In this document: piece by piece, positions 35,681 to 47,465 of the stretch
Position numbering within the stretch: position 1 is the first letter of the stretch
Layout of the letters: each line of letters begins with the position of its first letter
Assembly: GCA_039654915.1 (NCBI GenBank)
Contig: CM077600.1
Coordinates: 74,657,992 to 74,721,991 of the forward strand
Reading direction: 5' to 3'
Length of the DNA: 64,000 nt
Origin: Aquilaria yunnanensis
Taxonomy: Eukaryota; Streptophyta; Magnoliopsida; Malvales; Thymelaeaceae
Notes under the pieces: generated by a model
What the model was told of the DNA's origin: nothing
Database searches by the model: none
The model's input: only the letters and a program-made list of their open reading frames with translations
Translations under genes and position numbers: made by a program

Positions 35681-37224
35681 GTGATGATGACATCATTGCA
35701 ACTCTAATGTTCATGTGTCATGGTGGGATCTTGGTGGTGTTCTTGGTGGATTGGATAGAGGTGTGCCCCATAGAATGTTAACATTGATGCCGACAACATG
35801 TAGGCTCATCAAGATCCCATCGGTACCAATGCCCAGCTCACCATCCATTTCTTATCTTATCATGTGTATCACATGCATACTTATTACTTTAACATTGAAT
35901 TACCTAAAACATATGAAATGTGCATGAATGAAACCCTGTGATTGATGTAGAATGTTCAATCCATGACACATACACTCATAGATAAACAACCATAAAGGAG
36001 TCTACCATTAAACCACCAAACTGAACTGGTTTTAAATAAACTGTAATGTTCCAAACATCAAGGCTACACAAATGCCATAGAACATGAAATATAAGGCACA
36101 AAAATATGAAACTGAGGATAATATGCAAACAACCCTAAACTAGCAAAAATAACCAAAATTTCTGAACGTAACAACTATAGGTACGTAGCCCATAGAGCCC
36201 ATTGAATGATTAACAAGAAAGACACAGCTTGTCGATCCTTTTCATCTTCGTAATTTATGCTCTTGGCTAGGCTACTTTGATTTTTGGCATCCTACAACCA
36301 TTTATGAAACATTCACACAACCCGACTTCCAAAACAAACATTGAAGAAACATTGATCCATGTCTTATTAGCCTCAACAATACCTAGTAAGGTGGACACCA
36401 CCTCCAGGCACCTAGTAATATTGGTCTCATACTAGGATTGTGAGGATGAAGCTGACCCCATATCTATGCACTCCTGACTATCTCTCAGGAGAGATAACCA
36501 CTCATTAATGGTTGTTGAATGATCAGAAGAGCTAGTACGTGGGCACTTGATAGATGACCAAAAACCTCCCCATTTCTTAGCAATAACATACCCATCAAGC
36601 GATGTTAACCACAATAAAACCCTCATGGAGCAGTGCAAGCAGAAGTAGTGGGATAAAGAGTTGGGTAAGAATGGATAGCACCCTAGAGGTGTGGTAATCG
36701 ACTAGTCAACTCATCCGGTAGGGAACCCATGATCATAGCCACAATTGTGCAAATAATAGGCAACTAATGTTATGAACTATTTGGGGACTATAATATCTAA
36801 CTGATATTCAACCACATTCATAGACCAACATAAATACAACACACAATATTTAGTGTCCTTGGCCCAACACATAAATAGAACAAATACACAAAATGATGCA
36901 TGAACGGGCAAATGCATGGTTGTGGACATTTTAATGCACCAAGTAAGATCAAGCAATCTAAAATACGTCAGATTAAGTCAGTGTGGTATGTTACCAAGTA
37001 GTGTAGGTGTGAGGATGGGGACTAAAAGTGATGCAGCCAGCTCAAACAAGCTCCTAAAAAGAAGTGGCCAGCTTAAATCATCTCATCGAATTGAGTGTTA
37101 GAAAATCAACTCCTCAATCAGTTATTCTAAATATCATAATAAGAAAATGGAAGAAAAATGCATTACTTTTAACCCCCTTTACATTTCTTAGACCTAGTAA
37201 CTCCAGCAAAGACCCAATGTAACA
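35681..37224. other. Harbinger-element interior, right part
   Basis: The N-terminal exons of the transposase or a second ORF might lie here, but the minus-strand frames (for example 36432-36638, 68 codons with WGGFWSSIKCPRTSS) show no decisive motif. The window is otherwise AT-rich. Confidence 0.4.
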
Positions 37225-37709
37225 AAGAAAAAAATTCATGTGTATTGTTGCTATTGAGGCCTCATTTAAGATATAAAGGGTAAAAGGAAAACCAAATATA
37301 AATGTGATAAAAGAGGTTACATTTGACAGACTTATGGCGGTAGTGATAGATGGACTAAATTCAAAAGACGACGGGGATTTGGCAAAAACCAGAAAATGTG
37401 AGTCTCTGGAAGTATGAATGGTCGAATCTAGTGGGGAGGGCTGGAACCGAGGAGAGGATGGTTGGTCGAGAGGGGAATGGGGTTGAGCTACACCGGAAGG
37501 TTGCATGGTAGAGCTAAAGAGGATGATGCAAATACTTGTGAATGAGAAAGGGAAAAAAAGTGAGGTCTAATGAGGGAAGAACTACCATATGACATTATTG
37601 GTAATAACCTCTAACTTTGTGCCAGCCCCACTTCCCTTTACTATACTAGCCTTTGACCAACCATTAAATTTGACTTGTTAAACATATTATACCTAGCCAA
37701 ACACTCACA
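37225..37709 (-). repeat. Right terminal inverted repeat of the Harbinger-type element
   Basis: Partner of 29331-29805. The plus-strand outer end reads ACCTAGCCAAACACTC. A 130-codon minus-strand frame (37114-37506) lies mostly inside the TIR; the left TIR does not preserve it, so I do not call it a gene. Confidence 0.75.
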
Positions 37710-37880
37710 AAGATTTTTAAAAAGAATTAACTAGTATAACCAAACAATTATTCACTACAACATTTTGTGGTCACATTCTGGCAACTAAAAAAAGTCAGTA
37801 TCCCTTAAGAGAAAAAAGTAAAAAATGTTTCCATGTGTTATAAACAAAAGAGAAAGTCGTGGAATGGTTAAATAATAGCA

Positions 37881-38021
37881 TAAAGCCATTTTTGGCCCTT
37901 AAATTTGGTAGGCTCAGAAACTTAATCCCCTGAATATAAACTTGGAAAAATGATATACTTTAGTCCATTTGTACGATATGATTGTTACGTGACCTAACTT
38001 AAGGGAACGATGCTTGTAAGA
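37881..38021 (+). repeat. Left TIR of the Pack-MULE-like element
   Basis: About 140 bp, matching the reverse of 39302-39464. Shared blocks include AAGCCATTTTTGGCC, TTGGTAG.CTCA, ACTTTAG and GTGACCT.ACTTAAGGGAA. Confidence 0.85.
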
Positions 38022-38355
38022 CTGTTAATTGAATAAGGGTAAGTGAGAGTATTGTTCGAACCAACAGAGGTTCAGAGAAGGAGAGATTGACAACAAGGTC
38101 TAATGTGCAATAAGAAGTGATCAATAGGCTTTTGACCATGGGTGACAACTTCAAAAGGGAAAAGCAACAACTAAAACCAAAAAATAATAAGGAAAAGAAG
38201 ATTGATACAAGTTATTAGAGAATAGACAAGTAATTTGTGGAGATCCTGGGATGTCTGTGAGTTACAGTGGTGCCAACTGTTGGCAAGCCTTTTGATCATT
38301 TAGTAAGACTTTTGGGTAACAGTTGCATTAACTCTTTCCCCGCTTACTCACTTGG

Positions 38356-39140
38356 TCATTTTCTCTTCTTTGATTGTTCAAAGAGCTCGAGAACTTCTTG
38401 TAGTCTCTTTGCAAAGCCTAGTTCATTGATTAAAGTAAAAAAAATATAAGGACTACGCTTATGCTTGCATCCCTTTGCTACCATCTCATGGAGCAATGTA
38501 AGTTCTTTGCTATATTTCTTAGTCTTACAATAAGCATTTATTGGAATGCCATAGGTCATTGTATTAGGCTCAAAACCTTCTTCTCCTATCTCCTTGTAAA
38601 CTTCATCGAGCCTCAACAAGTTCTATTCTTGTCCCCACCCTTCTAACAAAATAGCTATGACTTAAAGCAGGTTCAAATCTTCTCTTTTTTATTTTATTTA
38701 ACACTTGTTATGCCTCCTTAACTTGCCTATATTTGCGCAAGGTGTTAAGCAAGCAATTGAAATTTGACTATTCGAGCTTCAATTTGAACTTTTGCATTTT
38801 TTCAAAGGCCTTGATTGCCTCATCAACCTTCTGGGCTCTCGTATATCGGCGAATAATCAAAGCAAATGTTTCCTTCATCAATAATTTTCTTGTCTTCATT
38901 TTGCCTACCAAATCCCATATAAGCTTGAACTAACTGATCTTTCCTAGAGCTTATATTAGATCATTGTAAATCTTTTATATGTACTTAAACACACTTCGCT
39001 TCTTTACCTATCTTAAACAACACAAGGCTATAACACTTGATGTTGCTTAATATTTTCAAAACCACCATCACAAGTTCAAGAGATAGCTTAATCGAAGTAA
39101 AGTCCAGGAATTCAAGGAGGGAATTATCTTACAGGAATTT
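38356..39140 (-). pseudogene. Captured PPR protein gene fragment (At1g71060-like)
   Basis: Minus-strand translation gives consecutive pentatricopeptide repeats: MKTRKLLMKETFALIIRRYT, then QKVDEAIKAFEKMQKF, NFNCLLNTLR, LLRLDEVYKEIGEEGFEPNT, MTYGIPINAYCKTKK and LHEMVAKGCKH, ending LEFEQ-like VLELFEQSKK. The order and wording resemble the mitochondrial PPR family of Arabidopsis At1g71060, recalled rather than searched. PPR proteins bind organellar RNA. Here there are several stops and a frameshift near 38660, there is no C-terminal half, and inverted repeats enclose the segment. It is a captured, non-functional segment. Family resemblance starts near 39140. Confidence 0.85.
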
Positions 39141-39301
39141 TGTCTAGGTTTGTCATTGGAGAGCTTCTAAGACCTGCAATGGTTGAAGTTTCTATAGGAC
39201 TTGGTTCCAGATGAACTCCTACAGCTTCTAAAAAGTCTAGTGGCCAACCTGCAGCTACTGCTGATGCCGATGAATACTGATTGCATGATGATAATTAATG
39301 G

Positions 39302-39464
39302 CCTTGTAATCGTCATTCCCTTAAGTCAGGTCACATGACGATTACATGGGACAAAAGGGCTAAAGTGAACTGTTTTTCCAATTTAAGGGAGTAATCGAAC
39401 CGAGTTGATACCCAGGGGTTAAAGTGTGTGAGTCTACCAAGTTTGGTGGCCAAAAATGGCTTTA
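39302..39464 (-). repeat. Right TIR of the Pack-MULE-like element
   Basis: Partner of 37881-38021. The plus-strand outer end reads GGCCAAAAATGGCTTTA. Confidence 0.85.
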
Positions 39465-39479
39465 GGCCTTAAATAATAT

Positions 39480-40676
39480 ACTTGGAAAATAAGCTTTTAA
39501 ACCTGAAACCTAGGTGGGTTGGTTCAAGCTTTGGCCTCTCAACTCCCAAGTTAAGGGTTTAAATCTCCTATCTCCCTACTTGCATTGAAATGATAAGTTC
39601 TAATAGTTAAAAAGTGGCCCAACATCCTCTAGATTTTGAGAAATTGACAAATTCCCCCAAACTACTATAAAGTTTCAAATCCCTACTTATAAATGACTCT
39701 GAATAAACAAAAAAATCTTTATTGATCCCTCCCAAAAATTAAATCATATTGGTTAAAGAAATAAGCTTTTGATCTATTATCTCTTGCATATCAAGGAGAA
39801 CAATAACAGAAAATGTTGGTTGTGTGGCTTAAGATTGGACTATATGGAGTTGCACCCACTAGCTACTACCGATATTTGAAGGTCTCTCTATGGAATGAAC
39901 GATATTATACCATCCTTGAATTGGTCGTTGCGATGCAATGGTAGACTTTTTACCAATATGGGATAGATCAGTCACATATTTGCCTATTTGAAAAAGTGAG
40001 GTAGGCAATTTGCCAGTAAAAAGGCATAAATAGCCACTTTATTCCAATGAAAGATAATGGAGGATCTTCCGACTAATAAAGTAATTTCTCCATGTTGCCC
40101 CTGCTTCTTTCAAGTCAACTAACGGTAAGTTCTTACGTTTAATGATCCTATAATTAGGCCATTGTTTTGGAAATTAGTGCTCCAATTTGTCCTTAATATT
40201 AATAAATGATTGTTTCATTGTTATAAATCCTATGAAATTAGTACTTAATTTTTTTATTATCACTTTAACAAGTTTTTTTATTAAAAGTTTCATGTTTTCC
40301 ACAGTAAAGAGAAAAGATTATAAAACACAGACTTCATAAAAAAGTAATAATAAAAGTGCCATCTGAATGTTTTTAAATTTTGTCTTTGAATTCTTTGAAT
40401 TAGCAAACGGAATATGGGTTGTTATAGCAAAACCAATGGTGAAAACGATATATTTAGAAATTTAGAGGCCAGAGGGTTCTGTAAAGAAAACTTGAAATTA
40501 AGACTTTCATTTTTCTCATTTTTTTGTCATTTGCATGCAAGTAATTTTAACGGCCGGTGATAGATGAGCTCTCAGCACAAAATGTTAATGACAAATTTAC
40601 ACATTTCAAATAGATTAATAACAAATTTATCGGTAAAAAAAGTTCATTAGTAAAATTACCGTGCTGTAAAATTTAG

Positions 40677-40743
<67 letters not shown>

Positions 40744-40947
40744 TAAACATGTTTAATCAGTTAAAATAATCTCAGCCAAAGCCTCGGAACCCTTATTAAT
40801 GAGACAATTAGTTACAGGTTTGCATTAGATTTCGAAGTTAAATATCTGTAGAACCATAGTTCTATATCACCTCACCTATTAATGCGTCCAAAAGACACTT
40901 TCAATTTCAATTCCTCCACCACTTTTGGTTTTACGACAATTAAAATT
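39480..40947. other. AT-rich sequence, no gene called
   Basis: About 1.5 kb without recognisable coding or paired ends, apart from the AT microsatellite at 40681-40738. Confidence 0.45.
40681..40738. repeat. (AT)n microsatellite
   Basis: Uninterrupted alternating AT for nearly 60 bp, directly after AGAGGG. Confidence 0.98.
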
Positions 40948-41401
40948 TGGGAAACTTACAATTACCCCTTGGAGTTTACCCTAACATATAGTCTGCCTCT
41001 TTATTTTAAAAATCTACACATTCCCCCTATTTCTTTTACACTGTTTAATAATAACTTCTAAAACTATAATTTAAACTTTATGGTAGTTATCTACCTGTAA
41101 TTTTGGTCTCTATAATATTTTTTTATAGTTAAAAAATATTTTAAATTATCAGTTTTTCCTTTTTGTAAATATATTTTTCTTTTTGTAAATACATATCACT
41201 ATTTTTTAAAGATCAGTTAGTTATGAAAAGAATATAAAAAATCTTAAAATTACTGAAAAATGGTTAGTAGACAATTTAAATTATAGTCTCAGTTGTTATC
41301 GAACACTGTAAAAAAAATATGGGGTAAAATGTAGGTTTTTTCAAATAAAGGGAATAAAGTGTAGGTTATATCAAACCCCAGGGGGTTTTTATAATTTTCT
41401 C
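40948..41401. mobile_element. MULE-like MITE with ~150-bp TIRs
   Basis: 454 bp. The left arm (GGGAAACTTACAATTACCCC..) and the reversed right arm (GAGAAAATTATAAAAACCCC..) align for about 150 bp, sharing CTGTTTAATAATAACT-like and ACTATAATTTAAA blocks. Flanks ATTAAAATT (40939-40947) and ATTAACATT (41402-41410) match 8/9. No coding capacity. Confidence 0.8.
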
Positions 41402-41768
41402 ATTAACATTGGTACCCGAAAAAGAAAATCATAAAAAGAATAGCATTAAAAATTAATATACGCAATGATTGGCTTGTCCTTTTCCATATTCTCTACATTT
41501 TTATTTCCAAACTGGTGATGAATTTTGTCCTTCAGCCGCCCGCAGCCGACCAGTTCCACCGCCGATGAGTTTTCTCGCCTTGATTTCCTCTTTTTTTGTC
41601 CATAAAAAATTATTATTATTCGGTCTTATCAAAATACCATGCGTATAAATTATATTAATATATTTTCGTCTCAACAATATTTGTAGCTTTTCTATATATT
41701 GTTTTTCCGGAATTGAAAATGACGTCTTTGTTCATAATAATTATCTCACACTTATTGTCATATTCTTC

Positions 41769-42882
41769 GAGTAAATTGCATACATTACCTCCAACCTTTA
41801 ATTGTTATTTCACTTCTAACTCTAGCATTCACTTTGTACGTTGCATGTCCCTAACCCGATTAAAATGTTTCATTTCAACCTTTAACAAATGGAACTCATT
41901 AAAATTGATAGGAAATGCCACTTAAAGCTTAGCTGGCACCAAATTGTCCACGTAGACACAAAAACTTGAATTGTTAAAATAAAAAAAACACCTCCCTGCC
42001 ATCTTAGCCCTCTCCTAGTCCCAGCCCATCCCTTTTGCCACTGCTGTCTCTCCACCTCCCACTCCCCACCGCTGTCTCTCCCCCTCTCTCTTGCCCTTCT
42101 TCTCGGCTCCCTTTCAGCCCTCTCACCTCCCCTCCTTGCCGCCCTCTCCCCTCCTTGCCTTCCTCCCTTCCCTCCCTTTCCACCACTCTCCCCATAATCA
42201 CGATTGGCCACACTTCCAACCGTCGCTCACCCAAACCCACCTTTGATTTGCCACGGAGATCATGACGGGGTCACCCGATTGGTAGAAAGATGGCAACAAC
42301 CACTCCCAATTCCCACATTACCTCCCTCATTATTACGATCTCTGTTGTGATCTCCTTCACGATTTTCATCGCTATCTTTGTCATGATTTTCATTACAATT
42401 CTCGCCATAGCCAATCTGAGAGGCACTCTAACTTGGGCTCCGATTCACAAGATCAAACGATCTCTGTCGAACGAGAGGGAGGCCAAGAGAGAGGGCAGCA
42501 GGGAGGGGAGGCAAGAGGGCCGAGAGGGAGCCAAGAGGAAGGGCCAGAGAAACGGCGAGAGGGAGGGGGAGAGATGGCGGCAGGGAGTGGGAGGTGGAGA
42601 GACGATAGGGGCAAGAAGGATGGGCTAGGACTGAGAAAGGGCTGAGATGACAGGGAGGTGTCTTTTTTATTTTCACAATTCAATTTTTTGTGCCTATGTG
42701 GATAATGCGGTGCCAATTAAGCGTTCTGTGACATTTCCCATCAATTTTAACAAGTTCCACCTGCTCAAGGATTGAAATAAAACATTTTAACTGGGTTAGG
42801 GACGCGCAACGCATGAAGTGAAGGTTAAGGTTAAAAGTTAAATAACAATTAAAGGTTAGGGATAGTGCATACAATTTACCCC
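41769..42882. mobile_element. Fold-back MULE-like element with ~400-bp TIRs
   Basis: 1114 bp with a perfect 9-bp duplication ATATTCTTC (41760-41768 and 42883-42891). The arms 41769-42170 and 42480-42882 are inverted copies beginning G(A/G)GTAAATTG in outside-in reading. The inner half of each arm is strongly strand-asymmetric (C/T-rich left, G/A-rich right), which leaves several overlapping open frames that are not genes. The unique centre is only about 200-300 bp. No transposase. Confidence 0.92.
42290..42628 (+). CDS. Hypothetical frame in fold-back element, one hydrophobic segment
   Basis: A 112-codon frame that starts in the unique centre and runs into the right arm. Residues about 10-45 (SLIITISVVISFTIFIAIFV and following) form one or two hydrophobic segments long enough to span a membrane. 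From about residue 55 it becomes a charged tail of E, R, G and K encoded by the purine-rich arm. I do not recognise it. The tail is probably a by-product of repeat composition. The hydrophobic centre could be captured host sequence or chance. No promoter or intron evidence. Confidence 0.2.
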   Translation: MATTTPNSHITSLIITISVVISFTIFIAIFVMIFITILAIANLRGTLTWAPIHKIKRSLSNEREAKREGSREGRQEGREGAKRKGQRNGEREGERWRQGVGGGETIGARRMG

Positions 42883-42891
42883 ATATTCTTC

Positions 42892-44769
42892 TTGGGCTAT
42901 ACACCAACTCTTTTCGTCGATCATGTGACTTTTTCAAGTGTTTAAAATACCAACGAACAAAATTAGGGCTTGAAAAGAAAAGCATACTGTATAACATTCG
43001 TGGTTTTTACATTTTTTATAATAAAAATGTTGTTGTTATATACCATATAATTTTTTTTTCTCTAAGGTTATCATTTAATAAATAATATAAAAATAATATA
43101 ATGAATATTAATTAGCTTTACAGGACTGAAACGATGAATTTTAAAAAGATAATACATAAATACGAAAAAGTGGAACCAATTATGCAACACAAAAAGTGAC
43201 TCATATAAATATTGGCATTCCATTTCCCCATTGAATCAGTAGATTTCGTGTTGTAGCTCATTTCGTTTCAAATTTAATTATTCTAAAATTTTATACAATA
43301 AATAGGATACAATACAACCATGTAAACATAAGTCTAACCCAATTAATTTTAATTTCAATCAACATAATTTAAAATAACTTACATATATATATATATATAT
43401 ATATTTGTGCAGAATCAATGTTAGTTTCGTTTGCCATTAATTATTAGTGTTAGAGTTTTGAAAAGGAGAATTATATGGTAAAGAAGGATAAAAATGATGC
43501 ACCCATGGCGAAGCATTAAAATGGTACAAGGCTCATTGAACCTATTTTCCTATTAAACATGTAATACATTTGTAAAAGTGCTTAAAAATTAAATAATGAA
43601 TGGCAAAAAAATGCATAAAAAAATTATAAAAATATAATAAAATGAGGAAAAAGTAGAAGCATGAATAAATATAAAAATTTATGTTATGTGATTTGATTTG
43701 TGTGTGTGTGGAAGCTTTTTAAAAAAGAACACACAGAAAAATATAAGAAAACAACATGGTGCATTACTTGGCTATACTGTTACATATCTGAGCATTTTCA
43801 ATACTAATAAAATATAGATAAAAAGTTTAAGGGTGGAGAATTGCAAAATAAAACACACATTGAAAAATGAGATTAAGAAAATGACAAAAAATGTTACTAA
43901 TATGTAAAAAAGTACAACTTAAGTATGAATTTTCTTAATAACATATAAATGAAAAGAGTAACACATAAAAATAATAAAACAAAAAATTAGTGAAAGAATG
44001 TGTAGGTAACATATATAAGCTACTATAGGACTACTTTAGTTAGAGTATTAGGTAATATATATAGTTCAAAACACTAACACAATGTAATTGTAATATGAAT
44101 TGAATTCAAAACTCGAACAAGGTGTCAAAATTAGAATCATTAGCATACAAAGGAGGGAAAAATGTATAATATAATTTAGTTAGAGTTGAAAATTATAGAA
44201 ATATGAAATAAAAAAGAAAATTAACATCAAATATGTTGAAAAAAAAAGTAATAATGAGAAAAGGAATGAATCATGTAGAGTAGCAAGGAAATTTTTTAAA
44301 TTTAAGATTTAGAGATTAAAAAAAAAGATATAATTGTTTTTTAATGAAAATGTCATTCTTATAGTAGATAACACTATTATTGTGCACCAAAACGTCAAAT
44401 TTAATGAATAATATCATTGTTCCAAAATCTAAAAATGTCACATTGATAGTCAAAATTTTCATTGTTGTACACATAAACATCATTTTATCTTAAGAGAATG
44501 CCTTATATAGAACAATGACTAAAATGTCATTTTCAAAAATTAGTAATATATTTACACATTTTACAAAAGCTTAAGAATTAATTGTGTATTTTTGGAAGGA
44601 TCATTTTGTAAATTTTTAAAAATTTTCAAGTACTAAATAAGTGATTTTTCAGTGATAATTTTGTCAATTTATAAAAGTTTAGGGACTAAAGATGTAAATT
44701 TGAAAGATAATTCTATTAGTTTTTGAAAAGTTTTTAGAGACCAAGCACATAATTTTTGAAAAATTTTCA
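42892..44769. other. Very AT-rich sequence, no gene called
   Basis: About 1.9 kb of A-rich sequence with a short AT microsatellite at about 43384-43404 and recurring AAATTTTT and GTCATT words. No paired ends or coding resemblance. Confidence 0.45.
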
Positions 44770-45620
44770 TTTCGAGAGTCTCGTTTACATACTGATAGAC
44801 ATATATTGCATACTAGCTATTTGTCTACATACTGACGATTTTGAAATATCAAGAAAACCTCTAGTATGTAAAAGTACTTCAATCGTAATGTAAATGAGGT
44901 CTTTTGATATGTGCCTTTTTTTATTTCATTACCCACCTTTTAATCATAAACCTTTCAAATTACATACTAGCTATTTCTTCACATATCAAGAATTTATATT
45001 CCAGGGCCTTCATTTTTACATAACAGAAGCCTTAAATTATATGTTAGTTATTTCTTTATATGCCGGTTATTTTCTTTCCAATACTCTTGTTTTACATATT
45101 ATAGGCCTCAAGTTATATACCAGTTATTTCTTTGTATATTGGTTAGTTTTAAATATACTAAAGTATGTAAAAGTACTTCACTCAGAGAAATGTAAATAAG
45201 GTCTCTTGATAAGTGTCTATTTTTATTTTATTACCCTCATTTTATATACCAGAAACCTTTTAAATTACATTCCAGTCATTTTTCCACAAACCAATAATTT
45301 ACATTTTAGTACCCTCATTTTTATATACAGCAAGCTGTAAATTACATACCATTTATTTCTTTACATACTAATTTTTTCATTCTAGTACCCTTAGTTTACA
45401 TAACGGGGCCCTCAAGTTACATATTAGCTATTTTTTACATACCTGTTATTTTTGAAATGTACTATAATATGTAAAAGTAACTCAGTCGGAATGTAAAAAA
45501 TAGTCTTTTGGTATGTGTTTGTTTTTATTCCATTACCTTTATTTTATGTATTAGGAACCTTTTAAATTACATATCAACTATTTTTCCACATACCAGTAAT
45601 TTACATTCCAGTCTTGATAT
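44770..45620. repeat. Tandem array of ~300-bp AT-rich units
   Basis: The marker phrase ATGTAAAAGTACTTCA followed by AATGTAAA.GAGGTCTTTTG recurs near 44867, 45169 and 45471, about 302 bp apart, giving nearly three units. Each unit holds shorter internal echoes of TTACATACTAGCTATTTCTT and CCTCATTTTTATATA. The frame at 44894-45199 is repeat-derived. Confidence 0.85.
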
Positions 45621-47221
45621 CACATTTATTTCTATTGGAATCGCTATTTAGAGTACATGAAATGTTTTTCTTTGAATTAACATTGCTCCAAGTGCATTAG
45701 ATGGCTCTAAGGTATATTGCTATATAACATAAACAAAATGTTGTTCTTTGGTTCTAAATCACAAGGTTTACTTCTAAGATCATTAAATTTTCATTCAACA
45801 TCATGCTAAAATTACACTTCAATTACATATCGAATGAAAACTATGAAGATTATATGCAACTAAAAAGTACATTAAATAAGTCACTCATTTCCATGTCAAT
45901 TCACTTCTTTGCCCCACCCTTCACTTATCCTCTTGTTTGTTTCACTCTTTTTTTTTCATCACCCATCTCTCACCTAAATTTTTTTCCCTTATTCTTTGGA
46001 CCTTTTTCCTCTGAACACGATCATCAATTGAAACAACATCAAATAACACTGGTGAAACATTTCCTTGTCTATCACTCCTACATTGATATTGTCCTAGATT
46101 TCTAAAAAAAGCAAAGCTTACATTGAAACCAAGAAAACAAATATAACAATACATATATGAATAAAATGCTATATCACATCAAGAGATTGTTGTTCTAAAC
46201 TAAAAAATCTTATGCACAAGAAACATTATTCTTGGATATGAAATGTCCATATACAACTAAGAAATTGTGGTATTGAGATAAGAGAGGCTACTAACATTTT
46301 ACTATGAATAAACTAGTCCCATTTGTATTCAACAACTCATATTTCACTCTTTTAATCATATTGAATATATAAACATAAATGATATGTGATAAAAGATATA
46401 ACTAATACTTCAATTGAAAGTAGCTAAAAAGGATTAGCATAGTCGGACCACTAACCTCCTTTCAATTCTAACATTCTTCTTCACTAAAAAACTTCACAAT
46501 CCCTTATTTTTTATGTGGTTATGGAAAAAAATGTTTGAACAAATATTAGATAAGTGTTTAAAGATTGTCTTTTTCATGAAAAAGGTTGACAACTTACCCA
46601 TTTGTTCTTCTTCAATCTTTTTTTTTCCCTTTACACTAGCAACTTTTAAATTTTTTTCTTATTTCTTATTTTACCTTCTAATTAGGTCACTTTTTCTAAT
46701 CCAATAGGTAAAATTAATATGTTAAGATCCAATGGTTACAATTGCTTCTTTATCCATGGAAAATAAAATATGGTTATTTATTATAGAAGGACCTTATCCT
46801 ATCATTGATTTCTCTTTTTGGAGTTATAAAATACTAGTTTAAAATAAAATTGGACCCAAAATTCATGTACCTAAATAAAAGGTTACTAAGAATAAGGAAA
46901 CACATAAAAGGAAAATGTTGTACACCAATGAAAAAATACCAATTTAACTTGCTCCCCCACAAATTGTTTATAATATGCTTTGGGTTGTCTTAAATTATGT
47001 AACATGTTTACATCTAGTAAATTATTTTATCATATTACCTTTCAAATTATTATTTATTATTTATTTGGTCTATGTGAAAAAAATAGAGGATAAAAGTATG
47101 AACAATACATAACTTTTTCTACTATTTATTAATCTATGTGCTAAACTGAAATGTATTTCACCCACTATGGGATAGATGAAGTAATTCTCATTAAGTTAGG
47201 TCTCATTTAGGAACAACTTTT
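45621..47221. other. AT-rich sequence, no gene called
   Basis: About 1.6 kb. A 100-codon plus-strand frame at 45803-46105 and a shorter one at 46513-46707 are rich in F, L and S with no family resemblance. Confidence 0.4.
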
Positions 47222-47465
47222 TGGTATGCTCGTATTTATTCATGTTTTCTATATGTTTTTCCCTTATATTTTCTTGACTTTTAATGTGTTTTTGTTAGTA
47301 TGTGATGCTTAATTGGTTCATATTTCATTTTTAGGCAACATTTCAGCTTCATTTGGGTTAGGAAGGATTTTTGCAAGGTTTTGGAGTTGAAGTGCAAATT
47401 TGAAAAAATTTGGAGTGGACACACCAAGCAACACGCCCATATAGTGCCTAACAAGCCCTACTACA

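Larger units (their letters stand above)
29331..37709 (-). mobile_element. Large PIF/Harbinger-type DNA transposon with ~470-bp TIRs
   Basis: The left end (29331-29805) and the right end read in reverse (37225-37709) match as imperfect inverted repeats over about 470 bp. Shared blocks include TTAATGGTTGGTCAAAGGCT near the edges and AAATGAGGCC at the inner limit. Between them the minus strand carries a broken PIF/Harbinger DDE transposase (34500-35680). The element was later hit by two copia LTRs (30689-32110, 32393-33875). Outer termini (GAGTTT and GAGTGTTTGG) are Harbinger-like, but I could not confirm a 3-bp TTA duplication. TIRs this long are unusual for the superfamily. Confidence 0.75.
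37879..39470 (-). mobile_element. Pack-MULE-like element carrying a PPR gene segment
   Basis: About 1.6 kb. The ends share long inverted repeats (37881-38021 against 39302-39464), both starting TAAAGCCATTTTTGGCC in outside-in reading; the right arm has about 27 extra bases. Flanks AAATAATAG (37870-37878) and AAATAATAT (39471-39479) are an 8/9 duplication of the 9-bp size made by Mutator-like transposases. The interior holds a minus-strand PPR segment (38356-39140) and no transposase. The gene-for-transposase content fits a Pack-MULE. Confidence 0.82.

Noticed and set aside
37114..37506. 130-codon minus-strand frame as a second Harbinger ORF
   Set aside because: Mostly inside the right TIR and not preserved in the left TIR; no Myb/SANT motif.
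42004..42716. Several overlapping 70-109 codon frames on both strands
   Set aside because: They lie in the purine/pyrimidine-asymmetric arms of the fold-back element, where stop codons are depleted by composition.
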